Below, piece after piece: positions 8,491-17,183 of a stretch of 64,000 nt of DNA. The stretch lies in assembly GCF_021290385.1 (NCBI RefSeq), contig NZ_CP089928.1, positions 558,001 through 622,000 on the forward strand, written 5' to 3'. The DNA comes from Microbulbifer sp. YPW16 (GTDB taxonomy: Bacteria; Pseudomonadota; Gammaproteobacteria; Pseudomonadales; Cellvibrionaceae). Below the pieces are notes generated by a model. The model had not been told where the DNA came from and made no database searches. It saw only the letters and a list, made by a program, of their open reading frames with translations. The translations under genes and the position numbers were made by a program. Within the stretch, counting starts at the first letter, position 1. Each line of letters begins with the position of its first letter.

Positions 8491-9258
8491 TTACTTTGTT
8501 TTTACGAATTGAAACCTTTCCAGCGCAAACTCATAAAACGCTAGATCGAGTTGATTGTGATCAATTAAACTAGTGTATAGCCTGTCTCCCAACTCGTCTC
8601 GTATACGGGCGAGCTTTTCTCTCAATGAGAGGTTACTCTTATCAGTGGCATTGACCTCATAGTTAACGACTCTTAGCTCGGGAAAATGATATTTCAAATA
8701 GAAGTGCATTCTCTCCAAAGATTCTTGGAAATGCTCAACCAAACCAAAAAAAGGAAGTGATTCGAGAAAACATTTTGCATCGTTAAAGCGTTTAACAGGA
8801 TCTAAATCTCTAACAGGCCATCTACCACTTCTTACTTTATTGGCCAATTGATATACATGGAAATCTGCAATAACACCACCATTTCCAGGGTCAAGCTTCT
8901 CCTCTACATACTCGGAAAATGAGCCTTTAGGAACGCTGAGACCTTTCTGCTTCTGCCATTCAAACAGGTACGCTGATCTGGCCCGAATGATAGGATGACG
9001 CAGGAAAAAAATCGGAAATATTTCGTAATTTCCAGCTGGCAAGGGAGGAACTGCTTGATGTGAAGATACGGCACGCAAATCAGGCCTAGATATTAGGAAA
9101 GACGAAAGCTCATCAGGGAGTATTTTATTTCCAGCAGGACTCTTATCAAACTTCGACCATCTCTCTCCAAAACTGCTCTGTAATATTTCATCTATAGATG
9201 AACCAGCATTCTTAAAAAAGTGATAATGGACGATAACTTTTCTTTTTTTTTGGTTCAT
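8491..9258 (-). CDS. Sulfotransferase family protein (paralog 3)
   Basis: 255 aa. The PAPS loop is FFKNAGSS at residues 14-21 and the 3'-phosphate element is FLRHPIIRARSAY at 85-97; SSHQ replaces the SSHH of the paralogs. It is close in sequence along its whole length to the protein at 6340-7104, which points to a gene duplication within the cluster. Its ATG abuts the stop of the upstream gene with no gap (TAG then ATG), a sign of tight translational coupling. The run of A's after the start (MNQKKRK) reflects the low GC of this segment. It is probably a cytosolic carbohydrate sulfotransferase. Confidence 0.85.
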   Translation of the reverse strand: MNQKKRKVIVHYHFFKNAGSSIDEILQSSFGERWSKFDKSPAGNKILPDELSSFLISRPDLRAVSSHQAVPPLPAGNYEIFPIFFLRHPIIRARSAYLFEWQKQKGLSVPKGSFSEYVEEKLDPGNGGVIADFHVYQLANKVRSGRWPVRDLDPVKRFNDAKCFLESLPFFGLVEHFQESLERMHFYLKYHFPELRVVNYEVNATDKSNLSLREKLARIRDELGDRLYTSLIDHNQLDLAFYEFALERFQFVKTK

Positions 9259-10098
9259 CTAAAGATAACCTAGCCGTTCCATTAGAGCACCACAATATTT
9301 CTCAACGATAGACACATCGCCTGCGGGCAAATCCTCACGCCAGGAGTCAGCACGCCCTTTTCGAATAAAGTTTTTTCGCCCGGAGACAGCTTGGGCTGAG
9401 TAATCTTCCAGAGGGCGATTCGAGAGAACATGCTGGATATCATTCTTTTTTACAGCAGCTCTAATCGCATCTTCAGGAACATTAATGTCGAGCCAACCAT
9501 ATATTGAATCGAGTGTTCCCACAGGATTTTCAATCAGCTGCTCATATTTGATTCTCTTTATTCGGTCACCAAGCAGATATTTGGCATGGTCTCCCTCTAT
9601 GATATATCTAGACCAAGTTGCGCAAATATCAAACACGCTCTTTCTTGCCCAGCGCCCCCAAGACTCTTTTTGAGCTGCACGCCAAGAACTGACAACCGCC
9701 CTTGGATCCCTCACAATTTCGACCATTAAAAAAGGGATCCCTAGCCGGTTTATCAACTCAACGTAACGTATATTTGAGGGGGTTTTCTCTAAAACTATCT
9801 CCTCGGAACCAATTCCTTCCGCATACTTGTTAAAAACAGAATCAATGAAAGGCTTTACCAGCTCTGTTTCAAAACTCTTCTTGTCAAAAAGAGATCTAAG
9901 GCCATCCCCTGAGTTAAACAGGGACTTTTCTGAGCTGTAGAGCGAGCACAACTTTTCAACATAGACATCATATAAGTGCGTCTCATTAGGACGCGAATAT
10001 ACTGCTTCCGAATCTGCGAGTAATGTTTGAAGCCAAGTAGTGCCACTCCGTGGGCACCCCCCGATTAACAGCAATTGCGGTGCAGTTTTGTTTATCAT
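9259..10098 (-). CDS. Sulfotransferase (Sulfotransfer_1/3-type)
   Basis: 279 aa. The PAPS phosphosulfate loop is GCPRSGTTWLQ at residues 14-24, the form found in aryl/estrogen-type and Stf0-like enzymes and unlike the KNAG form of the other three in this cluster. The 3'-phosphate element is VEIVRDPRAVVSSWR at 126-140. LEKTPSN near 103-109 is also typical of this subgroup. ATG at 10098 follows the stop of the upstream gene by 6 bp, and its own stop abuts the next ATG, so it sits inside a tightly packed operon. The different subfamily suggests a different acceptor position or sugar. Confidence 0.85.
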   Translation of the reverse strand: MINKTAPQLLLIGGCPRSGTTWLQTLLADSEAVYSRPNETHLYDVYVEKLCSLYSSEKSLFNSGDGLRSLFDKKSFETELVKPFIDSVFNKYAEGIGSEEIVLEKTPSNIRYVELINRLGIPFLMVEIVRDPRAVVSSWRAAQKESWGRWARKSVFDICATWSRYIIEGDHAKYLLGDRIKRIKYEQLIENPVGTLDSIYGWLDINVPEDAIRAAVKKNDIQHVLSNRPLEDYSAQAVSGRKNFIRKGRADSWREDLPAGDVSIVEKYCGALMERLGYL

Positions 10099-10104
10099 TT
10101 ATTA

Positions 10105-11388
10105 TCACTCAACCTTAAATGCCGACATCCAGGCACCCAATGTTCGTTTGTCGCCATTACCAGAGTACTCATCTGGAATAGATGGGTTTTCAAATGAAAA
10201 AGTCAAATCTATATGACGATCCTCATTAACCTCAAGTGGAACATTGATCCACTGTGCGTCAGCCCCTCGCTTTAGTACTTCAGTTGCAATCAGACGCCCT
10301 TTAGAAAGAATCCGAACTTTTTCATAATCCTTCACCCCTTTATCCAATGTTCCTGTCAAGATTGAAAACTTCACAGGATCACTGCCTTTTACTGTAGAGG
10401 GTAAAGCAAACTGTAAATTTGCTTTTTTTGCTACAGACCACGAACTACCACTAATGACATCAGACCACCCATCACCTAGCACAGCCATATAATCTGTCGA
10501 CTGATCAAAATCATACCTACGGGCCATCTCAAGCACTGGCAAATTAGTTACAAAGCTTTTGGCATCAAGATCTGAATATCTCTTAAAAGGGAATGATTCT
10601 AGTAGTGACTTAACGCCACACTTGAAATCAGGAACATTAACTACATCAATTGCTCTCTCAATCGAATCCACAGGTACCGGTGCAGCTCGCTCAGTACCAC
10701 CGAAATAGTCTTCATATTTCAGGCTCGTCTCAAATCGGCTCTTATATAAAGTCGATGGTTTTCCTTCAGCATCAGCAAATACGATCCCATGAAGAGAACT
10801 AGAAACAACCCTCTGAGAAAGCCTAATGTGCGCAGCAACCTCAATTGGATCTAGAGTTGGGCTTAAATAAAGCCAATCTTTGGGTAGCTCAGCCTTTTCC
10901 GGAAAGTAAAATCGCTCATCATTAATATTTGGAATGAAGACAACTTCAGGTCTCTCCATTCCATTTCGCTGATAAAACGTGTCAAGTTCAGCTGCCTTTT
11001 TAACAATTTCATTATCGAACAAAAATGTAAATAGAATCCCCGGATCTCCATAGTTCTCCGCGACCTCAAAACCATACTGACGCATAGCGTCTCTGGTAAC
11101 CGGCCCGCGTACAGAGTAAACCTGGATTTCCTTCTGGGTTTCCAGATTACGGACCCAGCACTTACCGTTTACACCCGACCCCCAGACCGCATCTCCATCA
11201 ACAGCCTCATGAAGAATTGATCCTACAGATAGGAGCTTATTCTCATTACCTTTGGCAGCCTTAGCATTAAAGTTTAGGCCAAACTTCTCTGCGAGTCTTT
11301 CCACGATCATAGGGCCAATTTCATCTCCAAAATTGCCACCCACTTTCGGAGACCACTTATAAACGCCAACCTGTTTAACAATTTCCAT
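10105..11388 (-). CDS. Polysaccharide pyruvyl transferase family protein with C-terminal beta domain
   Basis: 427 aa. The N-terminal 290 residues fit the polysaccharide pyruvyl transferase family (PF04230; ExoV/CsaB relatives), which transfers pyruvate from phosphoenolpyruvate to a sugar as a ketal. The visible marks are GGNFGDEIGPMIVERL near 17-32, VYSVRGPVTRDAM near 90-102, and SSSLHGIVFADAEGKPS near 195-211 with the conserved Ser-x-His-Gly. The last 110 residues form a separate beta-rich domain ending DKRTLGAWMSAFKVE, similar in form to the orphan protein at 7092. ATG 11388 is the first in frame. Pyruvylation of the cluster's polysaccharide is the expected role; the acceptor is unknown. 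Confidence 0.8.
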   Translation of the reverse strand: MEIVKQVGVYKWSPKVGGNFGDEIGPMIVERLAEKFGLNFNAKAAKGNENKLLSVGSILHEAVDGDAVWGSGVNGKCWVRNLETQKEIQVYSVRGPVTRDAMRQYGFEVAENYGDPGILFTFLFDNEIVKKAAELDTFYQRNGMERPEVVFIPNINDERFYFPEKAELPKDWLYLSPTLDPIEVAAHIRLSQRVVSSSLHGIVFADAEGKPSTLYKSRFETSLKYEDYFGGTERAAPVPVDSIERAIDVVNVPDFKCGVKSLLESFPFKRYSDLDAKSFVTNLPVLEMARRYDFDQSTDYMAVLGDGWSDVISGSSWSVAKKANLQFALPSTVKGSDPVKFSILTGTLDKGVKDYEKVRILSKGRLIATEVLKRGADAQWINVPLEVNEDRHIDLTFSFENPSIPDEYSGNGDKRTLGAWMSAFKVE

Positions 11389-11421
11389 AATAAAACCAAA
11401 AATACAATATGAAAGACAACT

Positions 11422-13248
11422 TTATACGGACTGGTAGATTTTCAAGTGCTGATCCGCAATAGATATCCAACTCATACATTTCTTTTTAAATAAAAAGCAG
11501 GCCGCTTCATTTTCAATTTTTTCCAATTGCTCCCGCTTAAAGACCGACAGAATAGCATTCACAGCATCATCGACATTATTCTTACGATAGACAACGCCTC
11601 TCGTGACGTTAAGGGACTCAGAAAGTGTCACCTCATCAGAGCATACGACCGGCACCCCAAAACTGTGAGCCAAAAAGACAACACCCGAATTTAATCGCTC
11701 AGCCCGAGGTATCAGGACAACATCCGCCTTCTTCAGCAGTGCCTTAACATGCTCATTTTGCACCCTCTGGTGAAGCCTTAATATCTTAGACCGCTCCGGA
11801 TTTTGAATTCCTTTACGCTCCTTCCAATGCATCGCTTCGTCTGACACCGGGCCGGCCAAAATAAGATTATGCCCCTGTTGCGCAAGCTTATCGCCAACAT
11901 TCAGAGAAAAATCTAATTCATCCTTATTGCGAATTCCGCCAAACACCAACACAGTCGAACCTGATCCATCTAACTGTGTTAATTCGGGCCAATCCTCTTC
12001 AACCATTCGGTAATAGTCAAAATCACCATGCCGACAAACATAGTGATTATCTTTTTCCACCCACTCACAACCTTTATATTGCTCTTTAATCTTAGCAATT
12101 GACTCGTTAGAGAGGTGAATAAAGGCACTCGCATACATTGCAACAATGTCTAGCAGCTTAAAACCAAGGCGGCCGAAATCTTTTTTAGGCAATAGATTAT
12201 GGAAAGTGAAGACTATTTTTGTAGTCTCAGCGATTTCCTGAATCCGATGTTCAATTTTTTCTACCATTTCTTCTGTAGGGGCCTTCCAGCCACAGAGCAC
12301 TTCCATCCACTGAATATGTAGAACGTCAATTTTACTATAATCAAGGTCCCAAAACCCATCTGCACCGGTAATCACGTTTGCGCCGGATAACCTTAGCCCC
12401 TTCGCTAACTCCATCGAATATGGATTATCCGGATCCATTTCATCAATATTGACACAACTGTGAACCGTCAATTTTCCCACTGAGAGATCAGATCTACGCG
12501 ATTTAGGAAATCCACACCATGAAAAATCAAACGCTGAAAAGCACGGGGTATCATTTGTTACTCTTGAATATAGCGTAGAAAGTGCTTCAAAAAAATCTCT
12601 CCCATTGGTGAGAAAGCCCTCCCCCTTAATTTTGGGCCGGCTACATATTTCATCCCAAGCTTGCCTTTCAGATACGGAAAATTCGTACAACTTCCTCATT
12701 GGACCAGTATAGTGACGGATATAATCTTTAAGCTTTATATCCCAGGTATTGTTCCACTTTAGGGAAACATTCTTGAATCTTTCGTATTTTCTTAGCTCAT
12801 GAATGACGTAACCATTTTCGCCCCACCCAACGCTATCAATTGATGCCAGAGGCTTGCCATAGCCCTGAAGAACCCTTTCCAGCATCGCTTTAACTTCTGT
12901 CGTTGATTTTATAATTATTACACCAGAGTTCGGTCTGCCAGAATGACCGTTTGCCAAATATGCATCGTAACCATCTTCAAAAAGCGCTTCGAAATTTGGA
13001 CACTTTTTTTGAATAGCTGCATCACCGTCGACGAACATGATAGATTCGTAACCAGCATCTATCGCACCGATGAGAAGAGGAATTTTTAGCCAAGCGACTT
13101 CACGATTCAATACATCGGAGCCTGGACCACTAACTAATTGGTAATCGTGGCCGTACTTTTTCGCATAGCGACGATGACTTGTAATATTTCTCGCGAAAGC
13201 TTGATCATAACCATCTGTCGCGACTGTAAAAACTAAAGACTTTGCCAT
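11422..13248 (-). CDS. Two-domain glycosyltransferase (GT-A N-terminus, GT4-like C-terminus)
   Basis: 608 aa from ATG 13248; a TTG two codons earlier is less likely. Residues 1-230 resemble galactosyl/mannosyl transferases of the GMA12/MNN10 type: LVFTVATDGYD, the metal-binding DGD at 74-76 inside IMFVDGDAAI, and NSGVIIIKS. Residues about 255-600 form a GT-B domain of the GT4 kind, with VFGGIRNKDEL near 436, ILAGPVSDEAM, and an Arg/Glu-containing stretch RAERLNSGVVFLAHSFGVPVV. It is probably another dual-activity enzyme of the glycan cluster. It ends 34 bp before the pyruvyl transferase gene. The segment is AT-rich, as are its neighbours to the left. Confidence 0.8.
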   Translation of the reverse strand: MAKSLVFTVATDGYDQAFARNITSHRRYAKKYGHDYQLVSGPGSDVLNREVAWLKIPLLIGAIDAGYESIMFVDGDAAIQKKCPNFEALFEDGYDAYLANGHSGRPNSGVIIIKSTTEVKAMLERVLQGYGKPLASIDSVGWGENGYVIHELRKYERFKNVSLKWNNTWDIKLKDYIRHYTGPMRKLYEFSVSERQAWDEICSRPKIKGEGFLTNGRDFFEALSTLYSRVTNDTPCFSAFDFSWCGFPKSRRSDLSVGKLTVHSCVNIDEMDPDNPYSMELAKGLRLSGANVITGADGFWDLDYSKIDVLHIQWMEVLCGWKAPTEEMVEKIEHRIQEIAETTKIVFTFHNLLPKKDFGRLGFKLLDIVAMYASAFIHLSNESIAKIKEQYKGCEWVEKDNHYVCRHGDFDYYRMVEEDWPELTQLDGSGSTVLVFGGIRNKDELDFSLNVGDKLAQQGHNLILAGPVSDEAMHWKERKGIQNPERSKILRLHQRVQNEHVKALLKKADVVLIPRAERLNSGVVFLAHSFGVPVVCSDEVTLSESLNVTRGVVYRKNNVDDAVNAILSVFKREQLEKIENEAACFLFKKKCMSWISIADQHLKIYQSV

Positions 13249-13295
13249 ACCCAACTTAATAATTTCTTGATTTAGTAAAAAAATCTAGCTTAGCT

Positions 13296-14708
13296 TCAAC
13301 TTCTGCCGTAAATGTCATCAAAACGAATGATGTCATCTTCACCCAAATAGCTGCCACTCTGTACTTCAATTAACTCAATCGGCAGGATTCCGGGGTTCTT
13401 CAGCCGATGCTTGGCACCAATCGGGATATATACGCTCTCATTCTCCGAAAGCATAATTTCTTCCCCGTCACGCTCGACGATGGCTGTTCCGGATACCACC
13501 ACCCAGTGCTCCGCACGATGGTGGTGCATTTGCAGTGACAGGCTCGCACCCGGGTTCACCGTGATGCGCTTCACCTGGAATCGTGGCCCGCTGCCGATGG
13601 AGTCATATTTGCCCCACGGGCGCACCACCTCGCGGTGGATTTCGTGCTCATCACGCCCGGCTGTCTTGATCTTGCTGACAATGGCCTTCACTTCCTGGGC
13701 GCGGTCTTTTGGTGCAACCAGGGTCGCGTTCTTGGTGTCGACAATCACCAGGTCTTCCACGCCCACTGCGGCTACCAGGTGATCTTCACCGAATACCAGC
13801 GAGTTCTTGCAGCCTTCCATGATCACGTCACCCAGGGCGACGTTTCCGTCCTGGTCTTTTTCGAGTGCTTCCCACAGGGAAGACCAGGAGCCCACGTCGG
13901 ACCAGCCACAGTCCAGAGGCACCACGTAGCCATTCTGTGTCTTTTCCATCACCGCGTAGTCGATGCTGTCTTCGGGGATATCTGCCACATCCTCACTGCG
14001 GAGTTTGATGAAATCGCTCTCCACCACGGCGTTGTCCATCGCCGTGGCAGATGCCTGCGCAATGCCACTGGCGTGTTCAGCGAGTTCGGTCAACAGGCAT
14101 TTGGCCCCAAACAGGAACATACCGGCGTTCCAGTAGTGGTTGCCGCCATCTATATATTGTTTTGCGGTCTCCAGGTCCGGCTTTTCGACAAACTGCTCGA
14201 TCTTGCGGATGGCGTCTTCGCCACCGTCAGCTTTCTGGATATAGCCATAACCGGTTTCCGGCGCGGTGGGCACAATGCCGAAAGTGACCAGGCCACCATC
14301 GACGGATTTCTGCAGGCCAATATCCACTGCCTGGTGGAACTGTTCCACGTCTTCAAGCAGGTGGTCGGCGGGCAGGACCAGCAGGTTGGTGTTCTCGTCT
14401 TCACGTGCCGCGGCGATAGCAGCAAAGGCAATCGCCGGCGCGGTGTTGCGCCCCATCGGCTCAGTGATCAGCGTGATTTCATCGAAGCCCACTTCCTGCG
14501 CCTGCTGGGCCACCATAAAGCGATGGTCTTCATTACACACGACAATCGGCTTGGCGAACCCGCGAACGCGCTCGAGGGTCTGCTGCAGCATGGTCTGCTC
14601 ACCAGTCAGGCTCAACAATTGCTTGGGCAACATCTTCCGGGACTTGGGCCACAGCCGGGTGCCGGAACCGCCGCATAGAATGACTGGTGTAATACTCGTG
14701 TTACTCAC
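13296..14708 (-). CDS. manC: Mannose-1-phosphate guanylyltransferase / mannose-6-phosphate isomerase
   Basis: 470 aa, full length for the bifunctional type II enzyme (ManC/CpsB/AlgA), which makes GDP-mannose from fructose-6-phosphate-derived mannose phosphates. The nucleotidyltransferase signature is LCGGSGTRLWPKSRKMLPKQ near the N-terminus, followed by FVEKP and NAGMFLF. The C-terminal cupin isomerase domain has QMHHHRAEHWVVVSGTA with its metal-binding histidines. Start GTG 14708 has AGAGG upstream at good spacing. Composition returns to the higher GC of the genome core, and the gene sits at the junction between the AT-rich glycan cluster and the nucleotide-sugar genes. It supplies GDP-mannose for the glycosyltransferases downstream. 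Confidence 0.95.
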   Translation of the reverse strand: MSNTSITPVILCGGSGTRLWPKSRKMLPKQLLSLTGEQTMLQQTLERVRGFAKPIVVCNEDHRFMVAQQAQEVGFDEITLITEPMGRNTAPAIAFAAIAAAREDENTNLLVLPADHLLEDVEQFHQAVDIGLQKSVDGGLVTFGIVPTAPETGYGYIQKADGGEDAIRKIEQFVEKPDLETAKQYIDGGNHYWNAGMFLFGAKCLLTELAEHASGIAQASATAMDNAVVESDFIKLRSEDVADIPEDSIDYAVMEKTQNGYVVPLDCGWSDVGSWSSLWEALEKDQDGNVALGDVIMEGCKNSLVFGEDHLVAAVGVEDLVIVDTKNATLVAPKDRAQEVKAIVSKIKTAGRDEHEIHREVVRPWGKYDSIGSGPRFQVKRITVNPGASLSLQMHHHRAEHWVVVSGTAIVERDGEEIMLSENESVYIPIGAKHRLKNPGILPIELIEVQSGSYLGEDDIIRFDDIYGRS

Positions 14709-14739
14709 GCTTAACCTCTATGTTCTCGTCGTGTTCTTT

Positions 14740-15612
14740 TTAGTTATTTTGCCAGTTCAGTTTTGAACGGCAGGTCTCGTAAAAATTGTGGTCAATCGGA
14801 TGGATCAGGGTCAGCCGATGGGGTTTCTTATGGATGCGGATAACGTCACCGGGTTCCGTGATGATCTGGTCATGGCCGTCACATGTGACGTGTGGCCGTG
14901 CAACGTTGTGCTCCCCTACTATGACTTTGAACTCGCTACTTCCCTCAACAACAATTGGCCTGCTGCTGAGTGTGTGCGGGTTCAGGGGGACAAGCACGAT
15001 GGCATCGAGCTTCGGGTGCATGATCGGGCCGCCGCCCGACAGGGCATAGGCGGTGGAACCGGTGGGTGTGGAGATGATCAGGCCGTCTGAACGCTGGGTG
15101 TACACGAATTGACCGTCGATAAAGAGGTCGAATTCGATCATGCGGATAAATTCGCCGGGGTGGATGACCACATCGTTCAGGGCGGAACCATGGCCCACGG
15201 GCTTGCCGTCCCGGGTGACCGACATATCCAGCAGGAAGCGGCTTTCCGCCATATATTTCCCGGCCAGCACCTCGCCAACTTTCTCTTCGATTTCATCGGG
15301 AGTGATGTCGGTCAGGAAGCCGAGGCGGCCGCGATTGATACCCAGCAGGGGAACACTGAACTTGGCCAGTGCGCGCGCAGCGCCCAGAAGGCTGCCGTCG
15401 CCGCCGACCACGATGACCAGGTCGCATAGCTCGCCCAGTTTTTCCCGCCTGGAGATACGTGCCTTGTGATTGCTGAGCGCTGTGGCGGTTTCTTGTTCCA
15501 GCACAACATTTAAGCCTTCCCGCTCCAGGAAGGCCATAAGGCGCTTTAGCGATAGAACCGCGCTTTCACTCTCTGTTCGGCCTATCAGGCCTATGTTGTG
15601 GAATTCTGACAC
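14740..15612 (-). CDS. nadK: NAD kinase
   Basis: 290 aa. It phosphorylates NAD to NADP in the cytosol. The family marks are VVGGDGSLLGAAR (the GGDG motif), GINRGRLGFLTDI, SDGLIISTPTGSTAYALSGGGPI and the C-terminal glycine-rich beta region. GTG 15612 is chosen because the N-terminus VSEFHNIGLIGR then lines up with Pseudomonas NadK (MEPFRNIGIIGR, from memory); a GTG 12 codons upstream at 15648 would add a glycine-rich tail unlike the family. It stands 31 bp upstream of manC on the same strand but has no functional link to glycan synthesis. Confidence 0.95.
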   Translation of the reverse strand: MSEFHNIGLIGRTESESAVLSLKRLMAFLEREGLNVVLEQETATALSNHKARISRREKLGELCDLVIVVGGDGSLLGAARALAKFSVPLLGINRGRLGFLTDITPDEIEEKVGEVLAGKYMAESRFLLDMSVTRDGKPVGHGSALNDVVIHPGEFIRMIEFDLFIDGQFVYTQRSDGLIISTPTGSTAYALSGGGPIMHPKLDAIVLVPLNPHTLSSRPIVVEGSSEFKVIVGEHNVARPHVTCDGHDQIITEPGDVIRIHKKPHRLTLIHPIDHNFYETCRSKLNWQNN

Positions 15613-15648
15613 CGATCCCCCGAGGTGCCCGAACCCTGGTCCGGCCAC

Positions 15649-16020
15649 TAACCCTGTTTAGTATTGTTCTTTGACATCCGTGTCCACTTCATCCCCAGCC
15701 CCACTTCTGAAGAACGCTCAATCTATGAGCCAGTCGAGCATTTTTTAGCCCAAAATTCGGCCTGTGCCCGATCCAAAAGGAGATACTACCGCAAATCACT
15801 TTTGTGACGCAATTCTCAACCTATTACATGGGATTACACGGGCTGATTCGGAGACAACAGGAGTACGAACACACATGCCAAAGCATGAAGCTGGTGATGA
15901 AACGAACATCCCGGCCACAAAACCACCATGGCAGTTCAGTGCCGCCCATCACCATTTGACCAGCCCCTACTGCTCGACAGCTTTATTCAGAATCGCGCCT
16001 GGTCGGCAGTAGGCACAAGG
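15649..16020. other. Intergenic region between nadK and rmlB
   Basis: This 372-bp gap separates the convergently oriented end of rmlB (16021) from the nadK start. The part next to nadK presumably holds the nadK promoter. An 82-codon plus-strand frame (15764-16012) has no ribosome site and no family features and is taken as chance. No hairpin terminator with a T-run was recognised. Confidence 0.5.
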
Positions 16021-17133
16021 TCAACCCTGGATCAAAGGACCCCACCAACCAGGGTTCGACAGGTACCACTCGACGGTTTTGCGGATACCTGACTCGAAGC
16101 TCTCATGTGGCGAGTAACCCAGCTCCTCGCGGCTCTTCCTGGCATCGATCGCATAGCGGCGATCATGCCCGGGCCGGTCCGTCACATAACGGATCAAATC
16201 CCGGCTCTTGCCGGAAGCGGCAAATGAGGCCGTGGGGTATTCTGCCGCCAGCTCGCCATTACTGGAGAAAGCCTCATCCATCAGCTGGCATACCAGGTTC
16301 ACAATGTCGATATTGTGCCACTCGTTGTGCCCGCCGATGTTGTAGTTCTCGCCGATTCTACCCTTCTGGAGCACCAGTTCGATGCCCCTGGCGTGGTCCT
16401 CAACGTAAAGCCAGTCCCGCACCTGCTTGCCGTCACCGTATACCGGAATCGGCTTGTCATGCAGGATGTTGGTAATGATGAGCGGGATCAGTTTTTCCGG
16501 GAAGTGATAGGGTCCATAGTTGTTGGAGCAATTGGAGGTTGTCACCTCCAGCCCGTAAGTGTGGTGATAGGCGCGTACCAGGTGGTCAGATGCCGCCTTG
16601 CTGGCCGAATACGGTGAATTGGGTGCGTAGGCAGTACTCTCCGAGAAAGCCGGGTCCTGCGGTTCCAGGGTGCCGTATACCTCGTCGGTGCTGACGTGAT
16701 GGAAGCGGTGCTTGACCGGCTCCAGCCCGTCCGCCGCCGGCAGGTCTATCCAGACCTTTTTCGCCGCCTTGAGCAGGCTGTGTGTGCCGATGATATTGGT
16801 CTCGATAAACGCATCGGGGCCGCTGATCGAGCGGTCCACATGGGACTCGGCCGCAAAGTGCACAATGGTGTCGAGCCCATGATTGATGAGGAGCTCCTCG
16901 ACCAGTGCGGTATCGCAGATATCGCCATGGACAAAAGTGAAGCCGGGATTGGACTCGAGAGACTCAAGGCTAACCTTGTTTCCGGCGTAAGTCAGCGCAT
17001 CCAGGACTACCACCGAGTCGCCGGGATATTGCTGGAGCCAGTAATGGACAAAGTTGGCACCGATAAAGCCGGCGCCCCCGGTTACCAGGAGCTTCCGTGG
17101 ACCTTCAGCCGCTTGTTTTTCTGTCTGTGTCAT
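16021..17133 (-). CDS. rmlB: dTDP-glucose 4,6-dehydratase
   Basis: 370 aa. It converts dTDP-glucose to dTDP-4-keto-6-deoxyglucose, the second step of dTDP-L-rhamnose synthesis. It is an extended SDR protein: the NAD-binding GGAGFIGANFV is near residue 19, FAAESHVDRSI follows, the catalytic STDEVYG (Thr-Asp-Glu) lies in the middle, and YSASKAASDHLV supplies the catalytic Tyr-x3-Lys. RPGHDRRYAID near the C-terminus is diagnostic of RmlB. ATG 17133 gives a short N-terminal extension (MTQTEKQAAEGPRK). It is last of four rml genes in the order A-C-D-B, 50 bp after rmlD. Confidence 0.97.
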   Translation of the reverse strand: MTQTEKQAAEGPRKLLVTGGAGFIGANFVHYWLQQYPGDSVVVLDALTYAGNKVSLESLESNPGFTFVHGDICDTALVEELLINHGLDTIVHFAAESHVDRSISGPDAFIETNIIGTHSLLKAAKKVWIDLPAADGLEPVKHRFHHVSTDEVYGTLEPQDPAFSESTAYAPNSPYSASKAASDHLVRAYHHTYGLEVTTSNCSNNYGPYHFPEKLIPLIITNILHDKPIPVYGDGKQVRDWLYVEDHARGIELVLQKGRIGENYNIGGHNEWHNIDIVNLVCQLMDEAFSSNGELAAEYPTASFAASGKSRDLIRYVTDRPGHDRRYAIDARKSREELGYSPHESFESGIRKTVEWYLSNPGWWGPLIQG

Positions 17134-17183
17134 TACGAGATACTTATTCGAGATTCTTGATTCTGGATATTTCGTTCTGTTGG

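Noticed and set aside
15764..16012. 82-codon plus-strand frame between nadK and rmlB
   Set aside because: No ribosome site, no hydrophobic or domain pattern, and no neighbour on the same strand.
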